Positions 15,795 through 23,750 of a stretch of DNA of 57,852 bases are shown in pieces (positions within the stretch are counted from its first letter, which is position 1; every line of letters starts with the position of its first letter). The DNA comes from an uncultured Ectothiorhodospiraceae bacterium (GTDB taxonomy: Bacteria > Pseudomonadota > Gammaproteobacteria > CAMYNG01): NCBI GenBank assembly GCA_947259765.1, contig CAMYNG010000012.1, forward strand, positions 1 through 57,852, given 5' to 3'. The translations under genes were made by a program, and so were the position numbers. The notes beneath the pieces were generated by a model. It saw only the letters and a program-made list of their open reading frames with translations. It was not told where the DNA came from and made no database searches.

Positions 15795-16196
15795 GTTAAT
15801 TTTAGGCTCTTTGAGTTAAAGCCAGCTTGGATAGTGCTACGCCCCGGTGTTCGATGTATTTTAATTGTCAGCTTTACATAAGGATACAACTTGTTTACTG
15901 ATGGGCCAGTTCGAATCCCGACTTCATTCTCCCTAGTAGGATATTCCTATACCCAACGCGAGAAAACTTTGGGAAAATTAACACGAAATTTACGTGATCT
16001 AGATCAGTAATTTTTCCCCTAAGCGGTTTATAAGTGAAGCATAAACTTTTTAGGGAATTTATACTGACTCAAACAAAAAGCAGTAGCTTAACGCGGGCCA
16101 GCGAGTGCGAGTTCTAACACACTGCTGTTACTCGGGCCCAAAAAGACCGAGCATTTCGCTAAGTTACTGAGACGCAGGAATGCAGAAGGAGGCCCC
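15795..16196. promoter_or_regulatory. divergent regulatory region: modA / extracellular electron transfer operon
   Basis: 402 bp with no credible gene. It serves modA leftward and the cytochrome operon rightward. The rightward side contains the FNR-like palindrome (15994-16007) and a -10-like TATAAG at 16029-16034, followed by a leader of about 155 nt ending in AGAAGGAGG just before the start codon at 16197. No recognisable riboswitch fold was identified in the leader. Confidence 0.6.
15994..16007 (+). promoter_or_regulatory. FNR/CRP-like palindrome upstream of the multihaem cytochrome operon
   Basis: GTGATCTAGATCAG, a perfect 12-bp palindrome at its core (TGATCTAGATCA), matches the FNR consensus TTGAT-N4-ATCAA at 8 of 10 positions. 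Its centre is 31 bp before the centre of TATAAG (16029-16034), which places it near -41.5, the classical class II activator position. A matching arrangement occurs before the NapC-type gene at 23778-23791. Confidence 0.55.
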
Positions 16197-18419
16197 ATGA
16201 ACAACTTACGCTCTTCATTCGCTTTTTTAAGCGTCCTTGTGTTCGCTATGCTGATTAGCCCGCTGGCCTTCGGGTTTAGTGGCGGCATCAACGGTTACTC
16301 GGGCAATCCAGCAACCTCCGGCGGCGCTTCCTGCACCGCGTGCCATTCCGGCGGGGCCGCGCCGACGGTGACTTTGACCGGACCGAACAGCGTGCAACCC
16401 TCTTCAACCAGTACCTACACGTTGACGATTTCAGGCGGCCAATCTAACGCGGGTGGTCTTGACGTCAGTGCCACGGGCGGCGGGCTGGTTGCCACGCAGG
16501 CGAACACCCTGCTCAAGGCGGGTGAACTGACGCATCAACTGCCTGCCACTTCAGTAGGCGGAGCCGCCATATCATGGTCGTTTAACTGGACGGCGCCTGC
16601 CGCAGCGGGAAATTACACACTGTATGGCGCGGGGATTTCGACCAATGGTGATGGAATTACTACCGGTGATAACTCGGCGACCGATGCCTTGATGGTGAGC
16701 GTTTCGACCAGCGCACCGCAGGCACCTGTGGCGGTCATCGTGGCCCCCAAGAGTGCACCAACCAACACCACGGTCAGTTTTGATGGTTCACAGTCTACGG
16801 ATGCCGACGGTACCATTAATCAGTATGCGTGGAACTTTGGTGACAATACCACCGCGACCGGTGCGCAGACTGTGCATTCCTACAGCACGGCCGGCGTGTA
16901 TACGGTTACCCTGACGGTAACGGATGATGCAAATCTGACCGACACGACGTTCGTGGACATTACGGTGGGTGGCCAGATGGTGCCGGTTGCCGATGCGGGT
17001 GGTTCCTATTCCGGAACAGCGGGTCAGGCAATTAGCTTCGACGCTTCCAACTCGACTCACGTATCCGCCATAACCCGGTACCTGTGGGACTTTGGCGATG
17101 GCAGCGTCACCGAGACCACCACGACGCCGACAACCACACATACTTATACAAATGCGGGGGACTATACGTTGACCCTGGCAGTGCAGGATGCGAATTTTGT
17201 TACCGGTGTTGATACCGCAAGTGTGGCGGTGAGTGCGGGTTCCACACCACCACCTGCTCCTGCAACCGGTGAGGAACTGTATGTGTCCAAGTGCCAGGTT
17301 TGCCACGGAGTGGGCGGTACCGGCGCTAGCGCGGGGAACATTGTCGGCAGGAGTGCAGCGCAGATCAACAGCGCGATCGCGAATATTCCATCGATGCAGT
17401 CCATCACGCTGGCAGCGGGCGACGCCCAGAAGATGGCGGATTTCCTGGCTACGGGCACACCGCCGCCACCACCTCCGCCGTCTGCAACGGGGGAAGAGCT
17501 CTATATTGCCAAGTGCCAGGCCTGTCATGGAGTGGGCGGTGCCGGGGGCAGCGCAGGGAATATAGTCGGTAGGAGCGCAGCGCAAATCAACAGCGCGGTC
17601 GCGAATATCCCGTCCATGCAGTTCATCACGCTCGCAGCGGGTGACGCCCAGAAGATGGCGGACTTCCTGGCTACGGGTACACCGCCGCCGCCTCCTCCTC
17701 CGGCGACAACAGGCGAGGAGATCTATATCGCCAAGTGCCAGGGTTGCCATGGCGTGGGTGGTTCGGGTGGCAGCGCGAGCAATGTAGTTGGCAAGAGTGC
17801 AAATCAGATCACCGCTGCAATCACCAACATCCCGGCCATGCAGTCCATCACGCTGTCGGCAGCGGATGCCCAGGCTGTTGCGGAGTTCCTGGCGACGGGT
17901 ACCCCGCCCCCGACGCAACCACCGCCAACCACGGGTGAGGGCATTTATGACCTCAAGTGTGGCGCCTGCCATGGACCCAATGGCACCGGTGGTAGTGCCC
18001 GCGCAGTAATAGGTACAACCGCGGCGCAGATCACGGCGGCTATCGCCAACGTACCGGCTATGCAGTCAATAAGCATGACACCAGGAGAAACCCAGGCTGT
18101 TGCGTCATTCCTGGCCACGGTCGCACGACCCACGGATGGCAAGGGACTGTATGACATGTTCTGTGCATCCTGCCATGGAGCAGAAGGCAAGGGTGGTACC
18201 GAAGAAGCTGTGGTCGGCGATGGCTATCGGTCCATTCTTGAAGCGATCAATGAAGAGCCCGATATGCAGGGTCTTGCCAGCGCGCTGACTAACGACGAAG
18301 TCCGACTCATCGGCAACTACCTCACGTCAATGAAAAACGGCGGTGGTGGTGACGATGACGATGATGATGACGATGATGATGATGAAAAGGATTCAGACAT
18401 GATGAGGTTACAGCCATGA
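16197..18419 (+). CDS. secreted hexahaem protein: choice-of-anchor V-like domain, two PKD domains, five cytochrome c domains, poly-Asp tail
   Basis: 740 residues; ATG 16197 follows AAGGAGG. A signal peptide covers 1-26. The N-terminal domain (27-170) carries one haem motif, CTACH at 46-50, in a GYSGNPATSGGASC context typical of choice-of-anchor V proteins. Two PKD domains follow (about 174-258 and 262-348; NFGDN and DFGDG signatures). Five monohaem cytochrome c domains then have CxxCH cysteines at 366, 440, 514, 588 and 656; the first four start exactly 74 residues apart and are linked by proline runs. The tail contains eleven consecutive aspartates. PKD domains usually lie outside the cell, so this is the likely surface-exposed terminal of the conduit encoded downstream. 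No outer-membrane anchor is visible, and its stop overlaps the next start (ATGA). Confidence 0.8.
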   Translation: MNNLRSSFAFLSVLVFAMLISPLAFGFSGGINGYSGNPATSGGASCTACHSGGAAPTVTLTGPNSVQPSSTSTYTLTISGGQSNAGGLDVSATGGGLVATQANTLLKAGELTHQLPATSVGGAAISWSFNWTAPAAAGNYTLYGAGISTNGDGITTGDNSATDALMVSVSTSAPQAPVAVIVAPKSAPTNTTVSFDGSQSTDADGTINQYAWNFGDNTTATGAQTVHSYSTAGVYTVTLTVTDDANLTDTTFVDITVGGQMVPVADAGGSYSGTAGQAISFDASNSTHVSAITRYLWDFGDGSVTETTTTPTTTHTYTNAGDYTLTLAVQDANFVTGVDTASVAVSAGSTPPPAPATGEELYVSKCQVCHGVGGTGASAGNIVGRSAAQINSAIANIPSMQSITLAAGDAQKMADFLATGTPPPPPPPSATGEELYIAKCQACHGVGGAGGSAGNIVGRSAAQINSAVANIPSMQFITLAAGDAQKMADFLATGTPPPPPPPATTGEEIYIAKCQGCHGVGGSGGSASNVVGKSANQITAAITNIPAMQSITLSAADAQAVAEFLATGTPPPTQPPPTTGEGIYDLKCGACHGPNGTGGSARAVIGTTAAQITAAIANVPAMQSISMTPGETQAVASFLATVARPTDGKGLYDMFCASCHGAEGKGGTEEAVVGDGYRSILEAINEEPDMQGLASALTNDEVRLIGNYLTSMKNGGGGDDDDDDDDDDDEKDSDMMRLQP
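17265..18131 (+). repeat. tandem 222-bp coding repeats (cytochrome c modules)
   Basis: Three consecutive 222-bp units beginning at 17265, 17487 and 17709, then a fourth shortened unit at 17931, each encode T-G-E-x-x-Y, a CxxCH haem site and a proline linker. Units 1 and 2 are very similar even at DNA level (shared AGCGCAG...ATCAACAGCGCG and GCCCAGAAGATGGCGGA stretches), which points to recent duplication. Copy number could differ between strains through recombination. Confidence 0.8.
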
Positions 18420-18784
18420 ACAAGCTAATCCAAATAACACTACTTGTTCTCCTGGGTCTTGGGCTGGGTGGTTGTTTTAATAGCAGCAGCGATGAGGCAC
18501 CACCTCCATTACTTAATCCGGGAGACGGTACGAAAGTACCTACGGGTGTCATCGGTTCCAATTCGGATGGGCAGACGTACTTTGACGCTAACTGCGGTGT
18601 TTGTCATGCTGCGAATCCTGACGATACCACCACCGCGTTTACAGCGACGGATCTGGCCGGCAAGCAGGACATGATTGCAACAGATATGTCTGGCTTTGAC
18701 ACCACAACGCAAATGATGACCACGATGAGCAATATCCCGCAACAACGGGTGAATGATTTGAAAGCCTATCTGGGCAGTCTGTAG
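18416..18784 (+). CDS. monohaem cytochrome c lipoprotein
   Basis: 122 residues. A lipoprotein signal peptide ends in the lipobox LGLGGC (cysteine about residue 20), followed by a flexible SSSDEAPPP linker and a small cytochrome domain with a single CGVCH and C-terminal QRVNDLKAYLGSL. The start codon overlaps the preceding stop by 4 bp, so expression is coupled to the PKD hexahaem protein. The residue after the lipobox Cys is Phe, with no Asp retention signal, so outer-membrane sorting is expected under the E. coli rule. It may hold the surface protein near the barrel or relay electrons; this is inference. Confidence 0.8.
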   Translation: MNKLIQITLLVLLGLGLGGCFNSSSDEAPPPLLNPGDGTKVPTGVIGSNSDGQTYFDANCGVCHAANPDDTTTAFTATDLAGKQDMIATDMSGFDTTTQMMTTMSNIPQQRVNDLKAYLGSL

Positions 18785-18881
18785 CGGTTGGTAAAACGAA
18801 GACCAATAAATGCAAGTTAATTAATCTGCCGTCGTTTGGCAGTACCGCCCGGCATATGCCGGGCATGAGGAAGTCTGTGAT

Positions 18882-19838
18882 ATGAATGATCATACGCGAT
18901 TACGGCTTCGTCTTTTCGCAGGCGTGATTTCCTTATTGCTGGCTTCATCTGCAGTGTTTGCGGACGAGGCCACCACTAAAAAAAAGGACGCGAAGTTTTC
19001 CAAAAAGGGCGCGGATACCTGCCTCAAGTGCCATGACGAGGATAATGAGTATCCGGTTCTGCCCATCTTTTACACCAAACATGGTGAGCGCAACGACGGC
19101 CGCTCACCCATGGCGACACTGCAGTGTGAAACCTGTCATGGCCCGGTAGGCAAACACAAGAAAAAGGCCAAGAAAGGCAAAAAAAAGGCGCCGATTCGTG
19201 CCTTTGGCCCCAAGGCGTGGACGCCCCCCGCCGAGCAAAATGCAGTTTGCCTGGGTTGCCATAGTGACCACAACCGATTGAACTGGACAGGGGGACCGCA
19301 CGAATCCACTGCAATGGTGTGTGGCGAATGTCATGTGATACATACGCGTCGCGATCCCATGCGGGTGGCGGATTCTCAAAATGAAAAATGCCAGTCCTGT
19401 CACTTGAAGCAGAAAGCGGAATTTCAACGTACTTCCGTGCATCCAGTGCGTTTCGACAAGATGCGCTGCTCGCAGTGTCACAACCCGCATGGCACGTTCA
19501 ACGACAAGCTGGTAAAGACCGCGACAAAAAATGAACTGTGCTATTCCTGTCACGCAGAGAAGCGCGGGCCGAAATTGTGGGAACATGCCCCTGTAATTGA
19601 AGACTGTACCTTGTGCCACTTTCCACACGGTTCTTCACACAACGCGCTGTTGAAAAAAACACCACCGCTCTTGTGCCAGTCATGTCATGGATCTGCGGGC
19701 CATCCAAGCGTTGCTTACACGGGCGACGGTTTGCCGAGTGGCACGGCCAGCCCATTTCTGCTTTCGAAAAGTTGTTTGAATTGCCACTCCCAGGTACACG
19801 GTAGTAATCATCCGTCGGGAGTCAAGTTGCTGCGGTAA
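18882..19838 (+). CDS. MtrA/DmsE-type decahaem periplasmic cytochrome c
   Basis: 318-residue precursor with a signal peptide to about residue 27 (LLLASSAVFA) and a GAGGAAG ribosome binding site. Ten CxxCH motifs are present: CLKCH, CETCH, CLGCH, CGECH, CQSCH, CSQCH, CYSCH, CTLCH, CQSCH and CLNCH. Ten haems in about 300 residues, with HNPHG-type distal histidines (CSQCHNPHG, CHFPHGS), identify the MtrA/DmsE/PioA family, which threads an outer-membrane barrel to carry electrons across. The lysine-rich stretch between the second and third haem (KHKKKAKKGKKKA) is unusual. The barrel partner gene follows 106 bp downstream. Confidence 0.93.
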   Translation: MNDHTRLRLRLFAGVISLLLASSAVFADEATTKKKDAKFSKKGADTCLKCHDEDNEYPVLPIFYTKHGERNDGRSPMATLQCETCHGPVGKHKKKAKKGKKKAPIRAFGPKAWTPPAEQNAVCLGCHSDHNRLNWTGGPHESTAMVCGECHVIHTRRDPMRVADSQNEKCQSCHLKQKAEFQRTSVHPVRFDKMRCSQCHNPHGTFNDKLVKTATKNELCYSCHAEKRGPKLWEHAPVIEDCTLCHFPHGSSHNALLKKTPPLLCQSCHGSAGHPSVAYTGDGLPSGTASPFLLSKSCLNCHSQVHGSNHPSGVKLLR

Positions 19839-19944
19839 TCGACACGTAATCAACAGACGCACTTGCCTGTCGCCAGCCGTTACAGGCCGCAACGATCGAG
19901 CAACTGAAAACCAGCGTCAACGGCATTACCCGGGGAGAGCCGCC

Positions 19945-22077
19945 ATGCCGATGAAAGTAAAACAAAGTCTTTTCTTGTTTATCCTGCCGGGATTGGTGTC
20001 GCTGCCTGTACTGGCCGAATCCGAGACGCCCGTTCCCGAGCTGTCTGACGAAGAGATCGCGGCAATCACTGCCAAGTGGAAATGCAAGTATTGCCCGGAT
20101 CTTTCTGAAGAGCCCTGGTATCTCGACTTGAATGCCGGTGTTGGCTATGTCAGTAACGATTCTTTCAAGTTTGGACAGTACAACGGCCTGAATGAAAAAG
20201 GTCCGTTCCTTATCCTGGATATCGATGCCGCCTATCGTGATGAGAACGGCAACTACTTTGAAGCCTACGGTGACCGGCTGGGGTTGGATGTACGGTCGCT
20301 GGAGTTGGAAGGCGGTAAGCAGGGAACCTACAAGCTCAATTTCGAACTTGACCAGATCTACCGCTACGATCTGGATACCGGGCGCACGCCCTATAGCGGC
20401 GAATCAACACAAACTTTACCGGGTGGCTGGGTCACCGGTTCAACGACATCGGACTTTTCCAGCCTCGATGCGTCGCTGCGTAACATCGACATCATGACCA
20501 AAAGACGTAACGTTAAGCTGGGTGGAACCTATATTCAAAATTCCCGCTGGTCATACGACCTGGCTTTTAACCGGCAGACCAAGGACGGCAACCAGACTTT
20601 TGGATCGGCCATTGGCTCAAGTTTCGCCATTGCTCGCTCTGCGATTCTTGCCCGACCTATCGACCAGGTTACGGATAACACAGAGTTGGCAGCGAACTAT
20701 AAATACCGCAAGTTTAGTGGACGCATAGCGCTGCTTAACTCGAATTTCAACAACAAGAATGACTATCTTCGATGGCAAAATGCGTTCAGCCTTCCCGCTG
20801 GCGCTACCGAAGGTCAATCCGCGGCGGATCCGGATAATGAAATGCAACAACTCATGCTTTCCGGGAACTACCGCGGAATTAAAAATGTCCAACTTGCCGG
20901 CTACTTTTCAGTCGCGCGGATGTCACAAAACGATCAGTTTTTGCCTTACACGGTCAATACCGGACTAACCACTTCACCCCTACCTCGCACTTCGCTTGAT
21001 GGTGAGGTAATGGCCTACAACGCAAATTTGAAGGCAAACTGGCAACATCGACGCAACACGCGTTTCAAATTTATGTATGAATATCAGGAGCAGGATAATT
21101 CAACACCGGTATCGGTGTATGAATATGTCATTGCGGATGCCGCGGTCGCTTCAACACCCCGTTCGAATACGCCCTACAGTTTTCGCCGGCAAAAACTGGA
21201 TTTTGACGCACGCTACCGCTTTGAAAATAAGATGAAGTTAACCGGTGGCGCTCGATATACCACGTATGATCGGACCTTCCAGGAAGTGGATAGTCAGGAT
21301 GAAACAACGCTCTGGGGCCAGTTGGCGAACAATATCGGCTCCAAGCTCTATTACAATTTGAAATTGGAAGCGAGCGACCGCAAGGCGGATAGTTACCAAC
21401 AACTGCCCGAAGTTACGCCACCGGAAAACCCCCTGTTAAGAAAATACAACATGGCTGACCGAGAGGGTTTGAAGGGCAAATTCGCACTCACCTACTCGGC
21501 GCGTGACGATCTTATTCTAAACTTTGAACTGGAGTCGGCCGATTATGATTATCCCGACACCGAGATTGGCTTGACCGCGGTGCAGGAATTTGCCGTTGGC
21601 ATCGACGCACAATATCAAATCAACAGTAAGGCGAATCTCACCGGGTTTATCCAGAATACCAATTACAATTCCGAGCAGGTGGGTAGTCAGGCTGTGAGCA
21701 CGCCGGACTGGTTTGCCACTAACGATGACACCGTTCTTACGGCCGGGCTGGGTACCAACTACCAGGTGATCGAAGAAAAGTTACGCGTCGGATTGGATTA
21801 CATTCATGCCGAGTCAACTGGAAAAATCGACGTACAAAATGAAACGCCGTTCCCGGATTTGAAAACTACGCGTGACACGGTAAAGTTGTACGCCGATTAT
21901 CGCTTCAAGGAAAACATGAAACTGAAGGTTACCTATCAGTTCGAACGCTACCGTGAGGACAACTGGTATATCGATAATGTGACACCGGACACCATCGACA
22001 ACGTGCTGACATTAGGCCAGGTCGCGCCGGATTACGATATAGGCGTACTATGGGCCAGTGTGAATTATACGTTCTGA
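19945..22077 (+). CDS. MtrB/PioB-family outer-membrane beta-barrel of the porin-cytochrome conduit
   Basis: 710-residue precursor; ATG 19945 follows GGGGAGAG. A signal peptide runs to about 24 (LVSLPVLAES). The N-terminal CKYC pair (about 50-53) is the CxxC motif conserved in MtrB-type proteins. The rest is alternating amphipathic strands rich in Tyr, Asn and Asp (NYKYRKFSGRIALLNSNF), ending in the outer-membrane signature VNYTF with terminal Phe. This length and layout fit the 26-28-stranded MtrB/PioB barrel that sheathes the decahaem cytochrome encoded just upstream. Whether electron flow is outward (metal reduction) or inward (Fe(II) or solid oxidation) cannot be told from sequence. Confidence 0.92.
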   Translation: MPMKVKQSLFLFILPGLVSLPVLAESETPVPELSDEEIAAITAKWKCKYCPDLSEEPWYLDLNAGVGYVSNDSFKFGQYNGLNEKGPFLILDIDAAYRDENGNYFEAYGDRLGLDVRSLELEGGKQGTYKLNFELDQIYRYDLDTGRTPYSGESTQTLPGGWVTGSTTSDFSSLDASLRNIDIMTKRRNVKLGGTYIQNSRWSYDLAFNRQTKDGNQTFGSAIGSSFAIARSAILARPIDQVTDNTELAANYKYRKFSGRIALLNSNFNNKNDYLRWQNAFSLPAGATEGQSAADPDNEMQQLMLSGNYRGIKNVQLAGYFSVARMSQNDQFLPYTVNTGLTTSPLPRTSLDGEVMAYNANLKANWQHRRNTRFKFMYEYQEQDNSTPVSVYEYVIADAAVASTPRSNTPYSFRRQKLDFDARYRFENKMKLTGGARYTTYDRTFQEVDSQDETTLWGQLANNIGSKLYYNLKLEASDRKADSYQQLPEVTPPENPLLRKYNMADREGLKGKFALTYSARDDLILNFELESADYDYPDTEIGLTAVQEFAVGIDAQYQINSKANLTGFIQNTNYNSEQVGSQAVSTPDWFATNDDTVLTAGLGTNYQVIEEKLRVGLDYIHAESTGKIDVQNETPFPDLKTTRDTVKLYADYRFKENMKLKVTYQFERYREDNWYIDNVTPDTIDNVLTLGQVAPDYDIGVLWASVNYTF

Positions 22078-22120
22078 GCCCGGCTAATGTTGTTGGTAGC
22101 GGTATATGCTGGCGTTGAGC

Positions 22121-22226
22121 TACCGATCCTGGACGGTGCCACTTTAAATAATCGCTTGTAGTGTGAAATAAACACTAGTGGAAGCCTTCCCATCTTGTAT
22201 TTAACGGGCACCATCCAGGATCGGTA
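22121..22226. repeat. long imperfect inverted repeat (MITE-like or terminator)
   Basis: TACCGATCCTGGACGGTGCC at 22121-22140 pairs with GGCACCATCCAGGATCGGTA at 22207-22226 with a single mismatch. The pairing resumes inward (TTAAATA with TATTTAA) after a small bulge, giving arms of about 30 bp around a loop of about 47 bp. The size and terminal symmetry resemble a miniature transposable element, but no clear target duplication flanks it. As a transcript it would form a strong stem after the mtrB-like stop codon. Confidence 0.6.
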
Positions 22227-22332
22227 AGTCAATCTGTCTAGAAAACCGTGCTTGCGGTACAGGTGCGCAACGGGATTATCAATCCAGGCCTTAGTAAAAA
22301 CATTGTTTTTGTTTGGCTACGATAATAGCGGG

Positions 22333-22375
22333 TAAAAAAAGCACCGCGGTGGGAATGAAACCCGAACCCGCGGTG
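22333..22375 (-). terminator. rho-independent terminator of the minus-strand cytochrome operon
   Basis: On the minus strand CACCGCGG (22375-22368) pairs with CCGCGGTG (22349-22342) and is followed immediately by CTTTTTTTA. It starts 31 bp after the diheme cytochrome stop codon. Stem plus T-run make this a convincing intrinsic terminator. Confidence 0.75.
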
Positions 22376-22405
22376 TAAACCGAGACAGAAATTCTGTAGA
22401 CAGTT

Positions 22406-23032
22406 TTACTGCTGCGATGCGTAGTAATGAAGCAGGAGGTCGATACTCGCGTCGCCGTCCTTTTTCAGCATGGACTTTACTTTCTTCTCCATTTTCTCAC
22501 CCATTTCACGTTTGCCGCTGGTGTAGTTATCCATGGAGTAGCGTAGATAACCCATGGGCTGGCCAGCCAGAATTCCAGAGTCGTCCTCGGAAGAACTACC
22601 GCCCTCCGAATGGCATTTATCGCAGTATTTCCTGTGCAGTTTCTTGCCTGATTTGGCCTTAGCTGCGTCAAAGTCCTGCTTGTAGGGTTTGAACTTCTGC
22701 TTGGCGTAATGCTCTGCCAGCGCCTCAATATCACCCTCGGAGAGATTTTTGACCACATCCTTCATGGTGTCGTCCTTGTCCTTGAGTTTTTTTGCCGGCC
22801 GGGCATCGGTTTGGTAACCTTCCATGGACTCTGCAAAATACTCGGTCGACATGCCGGCGATACTGGGCGTATCGGCATTTGTGCTGTTACCGTCTTTTTC
22901 GTGGCAGTCCGCGCAGCCTTCGAGTAACTTTGTGATATCCGCTGCCTGCACCAGGTTAGTTCCGGCAAGTCCGAGCACACCCACCGTCATCAGCGTCACG
23001 GCGACGCTACGATAGATCTTGCGCTGTTTCAT
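22406..23032 (-). CDS. diheme c4-like periplasmic cytochrome
   Basis: 208-residue precursor from ATG 23032, preceded by GAGGAGG; the frame continues upstream without a binding site. The signal peptide ends near residue 31 (LVQAAD). There are two cytochrome c domains, with CADCH and CDKCH haem sites and c4-type features (TPSIAGMSTEYFAESMEGYQ in the first, GILAGQPMGYLRYSMDNY in the second). Unusually lysine- and aspartate-rich for a c4 protein. It lies 52 bp after the NapC/CymA-type gene, so it probably receives electrons from that quinol dehydrogenase and passes them to the decahaem MtrA-type cytochrome (or the reverse). Confidence 0.87.
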   Translation of the reverse strand: MKQRKIYRSVAVTLMTVGVLGLAGTNLVQAADITKLLEGCADCHEKDGNSTNADTPSIAGMSTEYFAESMEGYQTDARPAKKLKDKDDTMKDVVKNLSEGDIEALAEHYAKQKFKPYKQDFDAAKAKSGKKLHRKYCDKCHSEGGSSSEDDSGILAGQPMGYLRYSMDNYTSGKREMGEKMEKKVKSMLKKDGDASIDLLLHYYASQQ

Positions 23033-23084
23033 TTTGGCCTCCTCAACTTTTCTTTCCAAGGTTGGTTATACGATTTCCTGTACT

Positions 23085-23681
23085 TCAAGTCTTTGATTCC
23101 GCTACCTCATCGTCGTCCTCTTCTTCTTCTTCGGGAAGTTCGTGTGCGATCCCTTGATGACACTCAATGCAGGTTTTACCTTCTTCTATCGAACGCAGGT
23201 GCTTCTTGCGGGCTGTTTTGTCCTGGTCTTCCAGGTTCATGTAGTCAAAATGATGGCAATTGCGGCATTCGCGGGAATCCGTTTCCTTCATTACCTTCCA
23301 GACCCGCTTGGCCATTTCCAGCCGGTGTTCTTCAAATTTTTCGGGCGTGTCAATCGTACCCAGTATCTTGTGATAGAGCTCATTGGTTGCCTGTATTTTA
23401 CGGGCCATTTTGTGTATCCAGGTTTTGGGTACATGGCAGTCGCTGCAAATCGCCCTGACTCCGGTGCGATTGGAGTAGTGAATGGTTTCCTTGTATTCCT
23501 CGAAAACATTGACTTCCATCTCATGACAAGAGATACAAAAATCCTCTGTATTGGTAGCTTCGACGACAGTATGAAAGCCGCCCCAGAAAATAATCCCCGC
23601 AAATACACCCACAAAAAACAACAAACCCACAGAATATTTGGCTGTTGGTGTACGCAGAAATTCCCAGAATCGCTTCAGCAT
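23085..23681 (-). CDS. NapC/NirT/CymA-type tetrahaem quinol dehydrogenase
   Basis: 198 residues with a GGGAGGG binding site before ATG 23681. A single N-terminal membrane anchor (about 17-37, VGLLFFVGVFAGIIFWGG) is followed by four haem motifs: CISCH with the adjacent EME segment, CSDCH, CRNCH and CIECH. This is the NapC/NirT architecture; CymA is the member that feeds extracellular electron transfer in Shewanella. The acidic tail (EEEEEDDDE) is not usual and may dock a basic partner such as the lysine-rich cytochromes encoded here. It is the natural link between the quinone pool and the conduit at 16197-22077. An FNR-like site precedes it. Confidence 0.92.
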   Translation of the reverse strand: MLKRFWEFLRTPTAKYSVGLLFFVGVFAGIIFWGGFHTVVEATNTEDFCISCHEMEVNVFEEYKETIHYSNRTGVRAICSDCHVPKTWIHKMARKIQATNELYHKILGTIDTPEKFEEHRLEMAKRVWKVMKETDSRECRNCHHFDYMNLEDQDKTARKKHLRSIEEGKTCIECHQGIAHELPEEEEEDDDEVAESKT

Positions 23682-23750
23682 TGTTCTTGCCCTCCCGTCA
23701 TGGTCCTGAAGGTGAGCTTTATTCAGCTTCGTGGAAGTTTATGAAGTTTT

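Larger units (their letters stand above)
22078..22405. other. convergent intergenic region between mtrB-like and diheme cytochrome genes
   Basis: 328 bp without a gene. It holds a long imperfect inverted repeat (22121-22226) just after the mtrB-like gene and a good intrinsic terminator for the minus-strand cytochrome operon (22333-22375). Nothing else recognisable lies between them. Confidence 0.7.

Noticed and set aside
15795-15993. ModE-type operator upstream of modA
   Set aside because: No palindrome of the CGTTATATA type could be found on either strand.
16788-17972. 394-codon open frame on the minus strand inside the PKD hexahaem gene
   Set aside because: Arg- and Cys-rich composition with a repeated pattern that mirrors the tandem haem modules on the plus strand; no family similarity and no binding site. 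It is an antisense shadow.
17265-18131. Regular tandem repeats considered as a CRISPR array
   Set aside because: Units are 222 bp, in frame and encode haem-binding modules; there are no short repeats with unique spacers.
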